NCBI GenBank assembly: GCA_025201765.1
Contig: MU623410.1
Span: 62,001 to 126,000 of the forward strand
Source: Daldinia sp. FL1419
Lineage: Eukaryota > Ascomycota > Sordariomycetes > Xylariales > Hypoxylaceae
Length of the DNA stretch: 64,000 nucleotides
Direction: 5' to 3'
This document shows positions 22,614 to 34,133 of the stretch, piece after piece; the stretch's first letter is position 1, and each line of letters begins with the position of its first letter. The position numbers and the translations under genes are program-made. Under the pieces are notes generated by a model. It was not told the DNA's origin, searched no databases, and saw only the letters and a program-made list of their open reading frames with translations.

Positions 22614-23248
22614 CAAAGCGGCGCCGAATAATGCTTTCAGGATGGCACTGCTTGTGAAAACGGACGGAGAAAATACAGTGTACGCGTCGATGAGATATAG
22701 TTATTAATCGAGCTAATAAAAAGCAAGACCTGACCAAACCCAAAAAGGGAATATCCGACGATACTTACAGCCCAATAGATACTCGAATATGTAGTCCAAG
22801 CAAACCAGAAAAGGCTGATTGGAAATAGGACTCCTCCGATTACAGAAGGTCTTAACCGAGCTTCGGGGCTTGCTTTGGTTGGATCCTTAGCGATTGCCTT
22901 CCGGTAGGTATTGTGTTTCGAGGTAGATATAGAAGAACATGGCAAGGAATTGGCCAACCACAATACCAAGATATGAGACCAATGTCGCCCTGGCCCGAAC
23001 ACGATAGGAAACATCGTAAAGATAAGATAGTTAAAGAGTAACGTAAAACTAGGATTGGGACGATTAGTCGGACTGTTTTATACAAGGGGTAAGCCTGACT
23101 TACTGATCGAAGCATAGATCGAAAGTATTAAGACGATAGGCTCGAAGAAAAGAAGGACCCAAGGCCGAGTGATCTCATACGGGTTCTTGTCCCCGGGGAT
23201 CCAATCCACAACATACGGGTCTTCTTCCGTGCCGGATCCGGGGTACAT
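22614..23248 (-). pseudogene. Decayed MFS drug/multidrug-type transporter, internally deleted
   Basis: Minus-strand translation gives fragments of a fungal MFS drug-transporter type protein. It starts with an N-terminal piece (EEDPYVVDWIPGDKNPYEI) that jumps straight to the mid-protein motif TRPWVLLFFEPIVLILSIYA, so the first half-dozen helices are missing. After a gap with a donor-like GTAAGT the frame resumes as MFPIVFGPGRHWSHI and then RPSVIGGVLFPISLFWFAWT. At INNY a two-base TA duplication shifts the frame, and the conserved YLIDAYTVFSPSVFTSS and AILKALFGAAL continue in the next frame. The C-terminal helices are absent. The deletion plus frameshift make this a relic, not a gene. Substrate cannot be inferred. 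It lies beside AT-rich DNA, in keeping with decay. Confidence 0.75.
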
Positions 23249-24008
23249 CCGTAGTCAACACTCATCAATTCCATATGTAAAACAAGACGGCGCGGTACAA
23301 TTATTCAACCATGTTAGCTGATATAGTTGAATATTCATTTCGAATAATATAATTGGGCTATGGTATTTCTACTCTGAGGTTATGATGGAGTTTAGCTTTC
23401 CGATAACTACCCCTAAGGAGTTATAATTGTTAGCACGATACTGCGCCAGTTATCGCCAAGGGTCTATACTTCCTATCGAACAACATGATTTTTATTTGGT
23501 CTTACATTATAATTAATCCGACTTGATAGCCCGGTTTTGGTCTTTAGTAGGATTGTCTAATAGCGGTTATTGTGTAAGTTGCATGCTCTTGTTTGATTCG
23601 TGCCTCGTAAAACTAACACAGGTTAAGTCCGGGATTATCGCGTACCATCGCAGTGTCTGGGCAACTACCGGGCTAATATTTATGAAGATCGTAATTCGCA
23701 TAACTCCGAGCCTATCCATAATTAGAATTCTACGAGTCCGAGTTAAATACATTAAATCCGGCGCTCAATTAACTACGGTTAACTGTTACATATCAAGTTA
23801 CCCAACCCAGGTACGTTACAGCTTCATTATTTTGTCAATATTTCAGCTGCAATAAGCAAGACTCGTTGACGTTGACCTCCGTTAAAAATGTCACATACCA
23901 CCAAAAAATCGTAGCTCCTGCTCAACCCGACGTTACAGAAACCCAGCCTAAACAACTCCATCCGATGCAAAACTACAAGTACATGATATTTATAGTTTGA
24001 TCTTTAAA
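23249..24008. other. Intergenic, AT-rich
   Basis: About 760 bp between two minus-strand loci, notably AT-rich at 23330-23560. A plus-strand frame of 110 codons (23523-23855) has no motif, start context or splice structure and is treated as chance. Confidence 0.55.
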
Positions 24009-25550
24009 TTATTGGCCATAATTAACTGCCTTGGCTACTCCTACCTCGTTAGCACTACCTACCCGGATTTGGATATCAGTACGCACGTAAATATCACCAG
24101 ACGCCGAGTCTGCCTCTATGGTCTGACCGAGTTGTTTGCCCTCGTGAAAATGTGTCACCAGGCATGATTCTTTAGCCCGGCTCACGCCCCTGAATACTTG
24201 ATCCCGAGGTTGATATTGTGTGCAGTCTAGGGTACTATATTGGCTATTGTTCTTCGCAGTTGGGTTTCCTGTTATTTCAACGGTGGTCAAGGGGATGCCG
24301 TCCTCGTGGGAATTATCTATTTTAGAAGCGTCGATAATTGTTGGCATAGTCCGAATTTGATTCAGACTAGCAACATGCCTGAAGCCGCCCCATCGGTTAG
24401 AAGAGGCTTGAGCGGCGTCCTTGTCGTAGACATAGGCGCTCCCAGTCTGGCCTTTGAATTTCTTGACTAGCTGAGGTACGATTACGGGTAGACTTGCGCA
24501 CACTACCGCGGTGGTCTCCTCGGCGGCGGTGAGTATTAAAAACACGGCAACGCCATCTACCGATACGAATTAGTATACGAATCCATATAAGAAGACTCTT
24601 GACTTACAACTAGGGTCTGTCTTATCATCTGTATCAAGAAGGAGAACCAGTACACGAGCCAGCTCGAGTAGACAGGCGATGATACCAATGCCAAAGATGG
24701 CTATAAGACCACGTTTCTTATTCTTACCAAGTCTTAGCCGGGATATAGCCAGAATTGGCAATAGCAAGAGACCAATATCCGATATGAGACTGAAAATGGG
24801 CGGTAGCGCTACGTGAAGCACGCTTGTGGCGTCACAGTTACCCGTTTTGTTTCCGGGAACAGGCTTACGGGCCCGAGCGAAATACTGGAGGAAGTACCAT
24901 TCCACAGGTTTACACTGGAATAGGTAGAAGCTCGTTGCTCCGAGAAACCAGAGGATAACGTAAACGAGGTTAACCCACCAGAAGATGCGCAATTTCTTGT
25001 CGGTCACGAGGAAAAGCCGTCTGTAGAAGAAAAGCAGTGTCATCTTTATACTGGTAAAGAAGCTTCCCATTAAAACCATAGTAACCCAGATATGCTTTAT
25101 TCGTGCAATATAATTAGTTATCGAGAGGCTCGCAACAGAGAACAAGGGCTAACTGCATGCTACGTACCCTAAAGGTTTTAGACAAATTGGAAGGATATTT
25201 AGGATCTCGGTCGTTTATAGTGTAAACATGTAGGCCTAGTCCGTAATGGGTTGCTACCATAAGGTTAGCTATAATAGCATTTACGAGGATCTAACGAATA
25301 TGCTTATGCGTCAGCAGCCATTACGGATAGGCGTATTTAAGGGGCGAAAACTAACACCACTCAGGATAATCGATATATCCTCTGCTATAACTCGCGAACG
25401 GCTCGTCACTGAAGTCCACGTCCCCCATAGCCGACCGGGGATGGCTATATTGTTGATGATAAGGAAGACAACTAGAAATCCCCATAGCGCAGGCTGTCTA
25501 GTGTCGCTATCATGAGCTTGTTGCTCTGGGCTTAGAGTGATTCCGGACAT
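24009..25550 (-). CDS. Rhodopsin-like fungal integral membrane protein (possibly damaged)
   Basis: Belongs by pattern to the large fungal 'rhodopsin domain' integral membrane family that includes Pth11-related proteins. Exons read: 25550-25358 with a first helix (WGFLVVFLIINNIAIPGRLWG); 25268-25168 (NLMVATHYGLGLHVYTINDR); a long exon to 24608 with several helices (IWVTMVLMGSFFTSIKMTLL, FYRRLF, the Cys-bearing LFQCKPVEWYF, then ISDIGLLLLPILAI and LIAIFGIGIIACLLELARVL); and 24556-24009 with the last helix and a polar cytoplasmic tail. Between the second and third blocks only 22 bases remain and the frame shifts by one, too short for a normal intron. Either an unusual splice (for example a donor at CAT|GTTTAC) or a real frameshift is involved. 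The neighbour is a transporter relic, so decay is plausible. Function unknown. Confidence 0.65.
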
Positions 25551-27714
25551 TGTTTAACTGGTAAAGTCTGTTCAAACACATTATACTACATAACACTAAT
25601 CATAAGCAGGCTAGAGGATTCCCGAGGAAGCGGAGGCCATGTTACTATTAAACAACTCCTGATTCCTCGAGTAATTGTTTCACGCACTTGTGTACACCCC
25701 GAGAACCTCGAGGCTGAGTAGTCCAGATCATATAGTTTTGATTAGATCTTCTACGCCATGCAGTCCAGGGGTAAGCTATTGAAATAGGTGTTACGGATGG
25801 GTAGAAACAGAGCTGGCGGACGGCGACACTACCTAAGATACCTACCTATGTGTTCGAGCTGGGAGACGATTGGGCTACAGGGGGCAAACGGTAAATAGGT
25901 AGTCACAGATAACTGTTACTATCGGGCCATATTCTTGTATGTTAGGTAAGACACTTATTGTATTACGTTAGTGACTGGAAAGACGTCTGAGAAGTGTAGA
26001 AGCTGCTGTACGTCAAGACAAGTCGCACAGTTCGGCGGGGCCTTTAGGTAGGTATGTATGAAAGTTCAGCTAGGTAGCAATCATATCCTATTCAGCTATA
26101 GGTTGCAGTAGGTGGTAAAAATTTATGCGTGTCTTGGAATTTGGCCCCGTATATGCAGTAAAGAGCGTCCACGAGGAAGGCTGAGTGGATTGTCCTACCC
26201 CAAGAAGCTGCCAAAAGCAAAGACGATCCGTAGGTATATTTTTATATCACCTAATGGTTGGACGGTTATCCCTTTTGACCCCACGTCTGACTGTGGTTAA
26301 TTCCCGGCCTAGCAAACATGGTAGTCTGGAGTCATCTATTACCGTTCATCTTGTGCGTGATGTAGAAACCGATGCAAGAGATCTGTGTCCGTGTAAGACA
26401 GCAGTATTTCCACGTATTGAGCTCGATGGTACTTGGAATACCGTATAAATCAAAATATTACTTCCTTTTCCATTTCATCTTGGAATTGGAATACTTTGGG
26501 AGAATTAGCCATTGGATAGAGGGAATGATTTGTGGGGGGGGACGAAAGGGGAAACAGGGCCAACCCGAAGAGGCGGTTACACCATGCATCCGTACCAACA
26601 AAGAGCTCGGAATTTGCTCGTAGCCGAGATGGAAAACAAGTTGGATTAAGCTTTTTAAGAAAAGGCACAAGCCTAGGCAAAATTGGTTGCCCAATCATCA
26701 ATCATTAAAGAGATGCCCCCCCCCGGAGATAAACGAGGTTCGCGAGGTGTTACTACCATGGTAAGTCAGTCTCAATCTAAGGCGTGGCAAACAGAGATAA
26801 ATAGACCACACAATAATATATTAATGTATCTCTCTGCATATGGGGGTTAGTTCCTCTAGAAATATCTGCTGGTAGATGCTTTCGGAGTTACTTGTATACA
26901 GTTAATAGGTACTATATGCAAGACCCGACATCCACCCTTAAATTTAGCTTAATCTGAGAGTCTACGGTGATTCTAAAGATAGATAATAAACTCAACATGT
27001 ACATGTATCGTGCGTACTACGTGCTATGTACGCTAATTGGAAATGAGAGTAATTACTTAAAGTTTTTTGTATTCCCTTGCGTCGTAAGTTCCATACCAAA
27101 TGCTGAGAAGGAGTCTGAAGTAGTTGCACGTAGTTAACTTATATAAGCATTTTTGGTGCCTGCCCGGTACCTAGCACAAACTACCTTACCTAACTTACCT
27201 ACCTAAGTACCTATATATATGGCACTTTACATAAGGCAGGAATAAAAAGATCAAGTGCAAGTACGTCGAATATTCCTACTCTTTATTGGCTACCGGTGAT
27301 CAGTTACCCGGTAGCGAGACCCGTGGTTCTTTACATGTTTACCTGTCTACCTCAATCCTATGTAAATCCGAGGCAGTCGCGAGCTAGAAAAGATCGGCGT
27401 CTTGTACCACACAACTCTTTTCCAACAAAGGATTATTCATTCTTTTTTCCCCTTCTTCTTCCAGCGAGGTCGGCGAATTGGTTATTCTGAGACGTGCTTT
27501 TTATTGAATCGGGGGCTTCCGAGCCTGGAATATTTCTTTCGTCTTTACAGCTAAGCCTGTTCATATTTATTTACAATCCGTGTTACCCGCTGTCTTAGAA
27601 GTTTTCAAGGTTGCTGCATACTGCGCCAAGTATCACGTCCGTCTGTTCGGTCTACACTTTTGAAACCCAATAACTTCTAAACTGAACAAGACCTTGGTAT
27701 CAGCTTGGCTGGCC
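25551..27714. other. Intergenic, 2.2 kb, no supported gene
   Basis: Contains scattered short frames on both strands without motifs or splice structure, ACCTA repeats at 27175-27215 and homopolymer runs (C8, G8). The right end is the promoter side of the MFS gene, with pyrimidine-rich stretches near 27430-27470. Confidence 0.5.
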
Positions 27715-29494
27715 ATGGCCCAAAGTGCATCCCAGGACAAAACGCCCTCGGCTCTCGAGGCGAACGAGACTGTAGTCCCCCACTCTGGTCACTCTCAAGA
27801 TGGCCACTCTAGTGACGACAAGCCTCAGGGTGCTGGCCTCGCCAAGTACACTCGTGATCAGGAGGCTCGTGTAGTCAGAAAGTTGGACTGGAACCTAATG
27901 TCTCTCTTCTTCGTTCTATGTAAGTTTATCACTAAGTTTGGATTTGTTCTGCAAATTATTCGATACACTAACAAAAGTCCTTGTTGCCAAGACATGCTGG
28001 CCTACCTTGACCGTGGTAACATTGGCAACGCCAGAATCGCCGGCATGGCTAAGGACCTCACCCTTACCGGTAATCGATACCAGTGGCTTCTCACCATCTT
28101 CTATATTGCCTATGTCGTTTTCGAGTTCGGCGTCCTCATGTGGAAGATTTTCCCTCCTCACATTGTCGGCGCTATTGTCGTCTTCGGTTGGTAAGCTAAA
28201 CCATATATGCCCTTATTCTTCGGTGTTGTATTTAACTAACCTTGCGAAAGGGGTTTAATTGCCACCGTTCAAGCCGGCGTCCACAACTGGAGCGGTGAGA
28301 TGGCTCTAAGATTTATCCTTGGTGCCTTTGAAGCTTGCTACGGGTAGGTCATGAATTACATTCATCGAGCTAACCTTGGATACGTGATTGGTGCTGATAT
28401 TAGGACCATCTAGTCCAGGGATAATTTATCTTCTTTCGTTCTTCTACCTTCGACACGAGATTGGTTTTCGATGTGGCATATTCGCCTCTGCAGCCCCGTT
28501 AGCCTCAACATTTGCAGGTGCTCTGGCCTATGGCATCACTAGTGGGCACTCGCACCTTGCCAATTGGCGTCTCCTTTTTCTTGTAGAAGGATTGCCAACT
28601 ATTCTAATGACAATTTTTGCGTTTTTCTACATACCCGACTCTGCTGAGAAAGCCAAGTTCTTAACGGCTGAGGAAAAGGACATCGTCAGGTCCAGGGCTA
28701 TACGCCAGGTCGGTACCGACGCCAATGCCAGAGTCGGAGGATTCGATATAAAGGAAGTCTTACCCGTCTTCGTAGATTTGAAAGCGTGGTTATGTGGACT
28801 GATGTATTTCTGTGGCAATGTTACGTACTCTAGTCTGCCGGTTTTCCTTCCAACAATCCTTGAAGACATGGGTTACACTGCTATCAATGCGCAGGGCTTA
28901 TCTGCCCCTCCATCTTTCGCAGCCTTTTTATGTGCCCTGGCCACGACTTGGTACGCAGACAAAAGCCAGCAGAGATGCTTTGTTATCATGGCTGTGTCAA
29001 TTGTCGGGGGGATTGGCTACATTATCCTTGCCACTGTTGAGACCGTTGGCGTCCGTTACTTCGCTACCTTCCTGGCATCGGCTGGTGTATTCTCTACTAT
29101 CCCCAACATTCTTGGATGGACTCTAAGTGAGAATATCCTATAGTGACCTATTGGAAGTATTCATGTGCTAATTAGCTTCACAGATAACCAAGGTAGCGAT
29201 TCTCGACGTGGAATGTCCATCGTCCTAATTAACTTGATCGGCCAGTGTGGACCGTTTCTGGGAACTAGCGTCTACCCCACAAACGAAGGTCCCAGGTTCA
29301 TCAAGGGTATGAGCATTTGTGCCGCCTTTATGTTCTTCTCGGCGCTTCTCGCATTCTGTCAACGTCTACTTCTCATGTGGGAGAACGCTCAGCTTGACCG
29401 CAAATATGGTACTATTCCTAAGGACAATGTTAACGCAGAATCCAAGGAGGTCGCTTCAGAGAACTACGGTCCTAACTTCAGATATGTGCTATGA
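27715..29494 (+). CDS. MFS transporter, anion:cation symporter (ACS) type
   Basis: Twelve-helix plasma-membrane transporter of the fungal allantoate/nicotinate/pantothenate-permease group. Five exons: 27715-27919, 27992-28190, 28251-28343, 28414-29126 and 29184-29494, giving 506 aa. After a polar N-terminal tail come RKLDWNLMSLFFVLYMLAY and the family signature LDRGNIGNARIAGM. Then FEACYGPGIIYLLSFFYLRH, FRCGIFASAAPLASTFAGAL, the central loop with PDSAEKAKFLTAEEK, and the C-terminal GWTLNNQGSDSRRGMSIVL motif. The acceptor of intron 3 must be the AG at 28412-28413, because the nearer AG would bring in a stop; with it the conserved GPGI motif is restored. The start ATG follows a leader; a longer upstream frame has no ATG. 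Substrate unknown. Intact, unlike the transporter relic 5 kb away. Confidence 0.9.
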
Positions 29495-30230
29495 GATGCT
29501 TCAAGGTTATGAGCCTATAAAAGGAGTCCAACCCGCTTGATATAATAACCCCCCTCCGCCCCAAAAGTTTTAGATCAGATAGAAGTTAGGCGTAATCACT
29601 AGGTAATTAGCCTACTTACCTAACCGGTTAGTTAGCAGAAAATAGGAGCGCGATTATCAACGTGTATGGAGGCTTTATAATGAAAAGAAATTAGTCCCGA
29701 TATCGATATAAAAAAAACAAATTGCCAGCTACACCTAATTAGTGTTTCCCATGGATGCTTATTGAGATTTGAGGATTACTCTTAATTAAATTTGAGTAAT
29801 CTCGAAAGTTGTTTGTGCTTAGACTAAGTACGTCAGTGTCAAGGACATGAATCCCGATAAGGCCTTAGATGGTCCGATCGGGGTTGATTTGAATTCCCGA
29901 GTGAAGAAGCTCAACTGAATAGCTTCACGGCATCTTCCCACTACTTCAACTACGGCGTGTCCTAGACATCAACAAGAAAGGGGTAGTGGGTCACGAAGAA
30001 CCTGGAATAGGGGTTCTAGTCGTGATATGATTCGATTTATCACTAGAAGGTACTAAGAGATAATTATACCTGAAATGCATCCTGAATATTCCGTATACTC
30101 AGGGTTCGCCAAATGAGTAGATCAGATCCAGATACTTTTCGGATCTCACCTTCGGCGCTACAAATGACGTAGTTCTATCATTATTAAAACTGACCTCTCA
30201 CCCGCGGTCTCACGGTCCTCCTGAGAGAAA
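29495..30230. other. Intergenic: convergent 3' ends of MFS and oxidoreductase genes
   Basis: About 740 bp with the two 3' untranslated ends. No frame with support, no notable repeats beyond one TAGGTAATTAGCCTACTTACCTA stretch in two halves near 29600. Confidence 0.55.
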
Positions 30231-31534
30231 CTAATACTTGGCTCCGGTGTTCAGCGGGCTCTTGGGGTCGTACACGTCAGTTGTGATTACCTCGGGGTAC
30301 TTGATATCGCCCTGCTTAAGCGCTTCTTCCATGACTTCCATGATGACAATACTCTCAGATAGGGGGAGGGTAGAGCTCTCCTTTTTACCGTCCCGGAGGC
30401 ATCGCGCGCACTCGTCTGCCTCCCAGAACATGCCGTGGCCCCAATTCGTCGCGGGATCCTTGGGGATAGGGCAGTCCACGACCTCGACCTCGCCCTGGGC
30501 GTCCTTGCGCACGATTCTGTACTGCAGCGGGGAATACGCGGGGCCCATGACCTGGATCTCGCCGGTGGCGCCCTGGATTTTGATGGCGGGGCCGCCGCTG
30601 TTAAGGCCGTCGGTGTTGGTGGCGATACGCAGGCTGGTCATGGCGATGCCCATGCTCTTGTGCTTGGGGAACTGCAGGATGATGTTGGTGGATTCGTCCG
30701 CGCCCGTCGAATACTTATTGATGGCGGCCACGGTGTGCGGGGCCTCCTTTTCGGGCTCAGGCTGTAGGTGGTATAGGATTTGGAAGAGCCAGGTTAAAGA
30801 GTAGATTCCTAGATCGAGGAGTGCACCGCCGGCTAGGTCCGGGTTAACCATTCGGTGCTCATCCGGGAAGGTAAGGGTGCCGTTTGGTCCGTCGCAGCCG
30901 AACGAATTGTCGGCTATGATTTACAGTGTAAGCGTACGAGGTGTCTAGCGTTTAATTAGGTACTATAGGACTTACCAATGACTCGGTAGACGGGCCCGAT
31001 AGCTCCGGATTTCACTAGTTCCCGAATCTTGATGCTTAGGGGGAAGTACCGCGTCCAGACGGCTTCCATCAAGAATAGGTTCTTGGCTCTAGCGGTCTCA
31101 ACGAGTTTCCGCGCCTGGGAAGCAGTGACTGTGAAAGCCTTTTCACATAGAACGTGCTTGCCGGCTTCTAGAGCCAACATGGTGTTCTGGAAGTGGTGGC
31201 TGTGGGGAGTAGCGACGTAGACAATCTCCACGTCTGGGTCATTTACCAACTCGGCGTAAGAGCCATATGCTCTAGTACCTTCCGGGGCTTTGACCTTCTC
31301 GATGAAGGAGACGGCGCTATCCTTAGAGGATGAGGATGCGACAGCAATCACCTTGTGAGCGACATCGTGAACATCGCGACTTGCGGGGTTCGCGAGTAAG
31401 TCCTTTGTGAAAGCTACCGGGACAAGTTGTTAGTCTGGAGGTCCAGTATACTACTTTTGGATATATCACTCACTCTGGGCGATGCCGCCGGTGGCCATGA
31501 TACCCCACTTGAGGGTGAAAGGTTGAGAAGCCAT
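30231..31534 (-). CDS. Gfo/Idh/MocA oxidoreductase (dihydrodiol / D-xylose dehydrogenase-like)
   Basis: NAD(P)-dependent dehydrogenase with an N-terminal Rossmann fold. Three exons: 31534-31474, 31413-30976 and 30913-30231, giving 393 aa. The nucleotide-binding start is LKWGIMATGGIAQTFTKDLL, created by splicing exon 1 to exon 2. Next come VYVATPHSHHFQNTMLALEA and the family motif GKHVLCEKAFT (the CEK lysine contacts the nicotinamide in relatives), then MEAVWTRYFPL and a C-terminal alpha/beta domain with GGALLDLGIYSL. The pattern matches fungal proteins annotated as dimeric dihydrodiol dehydrogenase or NADP D-xylose 1-dehydrogenase; these two activities overlap and cannot be separated by eye. 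No signal peptide, so cytosolic. It is flanked by an MFS transporter (tail to tail) and an aldo-keto reductase (divergent). Confidence 0.9.
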
Positions 31535-33181
31535 GTCGACTATAAGTGCTCTGTTCTGTTGCGCTCAATCTACAATGACAAGATTCCGATTTAATAAGTA
31601 CCTAACTAACGTTAAAGCAGAAGGATACTATTTTATAGGAAGCGCGGGAAATGAATAGGCTTCTATGGTGAATTTAAACTATCTAGGTTAGGTTAGGTTG
31701 AATAGGATGAATCTGGTCTCCGTGGTGGAACCTCGACGAAGATAATCAAGGATATCAAGGGTGGGGTAGGTAGTTGGTACGTTGCCTACCTAGTGTATAT
31801 TCTCTTTAAGCTACGAAGGGTACCTAATATATGTACGTATACCGAGGTCGGTACTAAGGCTCTATTCGCTGAGATATATTGATAGGCTAATTAGTTTTAA
31901 ATAGTATACGCATTTCTTACATATCGGCGCGTTTATTCTCCATTATTCCAAAAATGGGGAGACGTCTACGTCAGTGTACCTAGGTAGGCACCCTGGCACC
32001 CAAGTAAACTTTCGCATTGGGTGAGTACTACAGTAACCTACTCCACGTATCGACTTCGGGTCGATATAAAACCGAAATTGGCTAATTGAGACCAGGCCGT
32101 AGGTACTTACACTACATAGTGCTATTTTAGCATAGTATTATATTAGGTAATCTCAGAACTCTGGATATAAACCATGTAACCTAACCTAGGTAGGTTAGTC
32201 AATTGTACCTCAAATACGTATTATACCATGTATTACCTATATCCGCATACCTTAACCTAGTGAATAAGGTTAACTTATCATAACTTTCACCCGAATAACT
32301 TCTTCAAACATAACAATTCGAAATGCCCTTAAAATGACGTTCCTCAAACCCCGAACTTCAATCCATTTCGGATTACCAATATCATGATCAACTTAATCAT
32401 GGCGTGTTAAGCCATCATAGGCCGAGTGGATGCACAAGACCACGAGGATGCTACCTAAGCAAAGTATCAACACGTTCGAATTCGTATGAAAATATACAAC
32501 ATCGAACAATTCTCGCACGTTCGGAGAGATCGTTCTATTGGAACTAAGACACCCTGCCGTGTCTTACCCTGGGAAGTCGAGTATACTGTTACCTCGAGAT
32601 TGCTTCAAGTAGAGCGACCGACCCGCTACGTAACCTTGGACCACCCGAAGCGAATATCTGGGTAAGCATCTTGTAGGTGGCTTCAAAATTTGGAATATTT
32701 GTAAGCCGCGTCAAGCTGGCTTGTCTATATGCCTACCTGTGTACCTACTCATCATTCCCATGTAATAACTAGCAAATTGTGATGTAATTGTAACCATGGA
32801 GTAGATAGGTGAAGTTTCCTATGATACCTCTACTCGTTCTCATTGCTCAAAGCGGGATCCTTCGAACTATGGTACGAATGAGGACCTCACAGGGGCAGGT
32901 AGGTTCAGGGAGAGCCTTGCAAGCAGAAAAAAAGCCCATTTGTAGTAGCTAACAAACTACCTCCCTAGTCTAACCTTTTGGCAAAAAAGCATCTGGATAT
33001 GTACTGGAACAGTCGCAATGGCCAAATTTTCGGTGTAGCAACGTTCCATCTCTCATCGAGTGCTCGTATACCATGCGGTGTAAAGTGTCGCAATCCAATC
33101 ATAAAATACGCCCGTCATGGACGAATTCGTCTGATGCTGAACCTGTCGACTCAACAAACTATCGGTTTGAAATTCTTTACG
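31535..33181. promoter_or_regulatory. Divergent promoter region (oxidoreductase / aldo-keto reductase)
   Basis: 1.6 kb between divergent redox genes, so it carries both promoters. Rich in TAGGTA/TACCTA copies (31680-31830, 31975-31995, 32160-32260). The frame upstream of the aldo-keto reductase ATG stays open for 68 codons from 32978, but that extension has no conserved features. Confidence 0.5.
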
Positions 33182-34133
33182 ATGGATCCAAAACCAGCGC
33201 CGATGCCAAAGTTGATATATGGGACAGCTTGGAAGAAAGACGCCACGGCTGACCTGGTTTTCTTGGCCTTGAAGGCAGGATTCAGGGGAATCGATACCGC
33301 AGCTCAGCCACAGCATTACAGAGAAGATCTTGTTGGGGCAGCCGTTCAGCGAGCAATATCGTCAAATATCATAAAGAGGGATGATTTGTTTGTATGCTGC
33401 TAGGTTTCCCTGCTCGTATCTATAAAGCAACACATTAACAAATAATCTCTAGGTTCAAACCAAGTTCACTTCGGTAGCTGGTCAAGATCCGAACAACTTG
33501 CCTTACAACCCAAACGAACCACTCGAAGAGCAAGTTCATTCTTCTATAGCATCATCGCTTAACAATTTTCACTATTCAGAGTCGGACGCGCCCTACATCG
33601 ACAGCTTGATCCTACACTCCCCTCTTCGTACGTTATCGGACACGATCAGGGTTTGGAAAGCATTAGAGACGTATGTGCCACACAAAATCAGACAGCTGGG
33701 AATTTCCAATGCTCCACTTGAAATAGTCGACTTTCTAAACGCTAGCCCTGAAATCACTTTCCGTCCAGCCTGTGTACAGAGTTGTTTTTTCCCTGGCACA
33801 GGCTGGGAAGTAGATCTGCGGGCGTATTGTCGAGAAAAAGGCATCTCATTCCAAGCTTTCTGGGCATTGTCGGGGAACCGCCAACTTCTAATGAGTACAA
33901 ACGTCTTTGATTTAGCCACAAAGGCAAAGGTTGAAATACCCGTTGCGCTATACGCCCTTATACTTGGCCTCGAGGGTACAGCAATCCTAGACGGGACGAC
34001 TAAAGAGGCACATATGAAGGACGATCTGACAGGTATTGACACTGTGAGCAAATACGCACGGAGCGAAGAGGGTCAACCCATCTGGTCAATGTGTCTACGC
34101 AATTTCAAGGAGCAGATCGGAGAAAAATCATAG
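33182..34133 (+). CDS. Aldo-keto reductase, NADP-dependent
   Basis: Cytosolic TIM-barrel reductase. Two exons, 33182-33391 and 33453-34133, give 296 aa. The catalytic tetrad of the family can be placed: Asp in GFRGIDTAAQ, Tyr in PQHYREDLVG, Lys in VQTKFTSVAG and His in DSLILHSPL. The barrel continues with VWKALETYV, KIRQLGISNAPLEIV, VQSCFFPG and SFQAFWALSGN. A short C-terminal part (VALYALILGLEGTAILDGTT) follows, as in fungal short-form AKRs. The Met chosen (MDPKPAPMPKLIYGTAW) starts right before the first beta strand; upstream in-frame residues are not conserved. The phase is intact at the 61-nt intron. Substrate cannot be predicted. It is divergent from the Gfo/Idh/MocA gene and may share control with it. 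Confidence 0.88.

Noticed and set aside
28401..28413. Apparent frameshift in the MFS transporter at intron 3
   Set aside because: Using the acceptor at CATCTAG instead of ATTAG restores the frame and the conserved GPGI motif, so the gene is intact.
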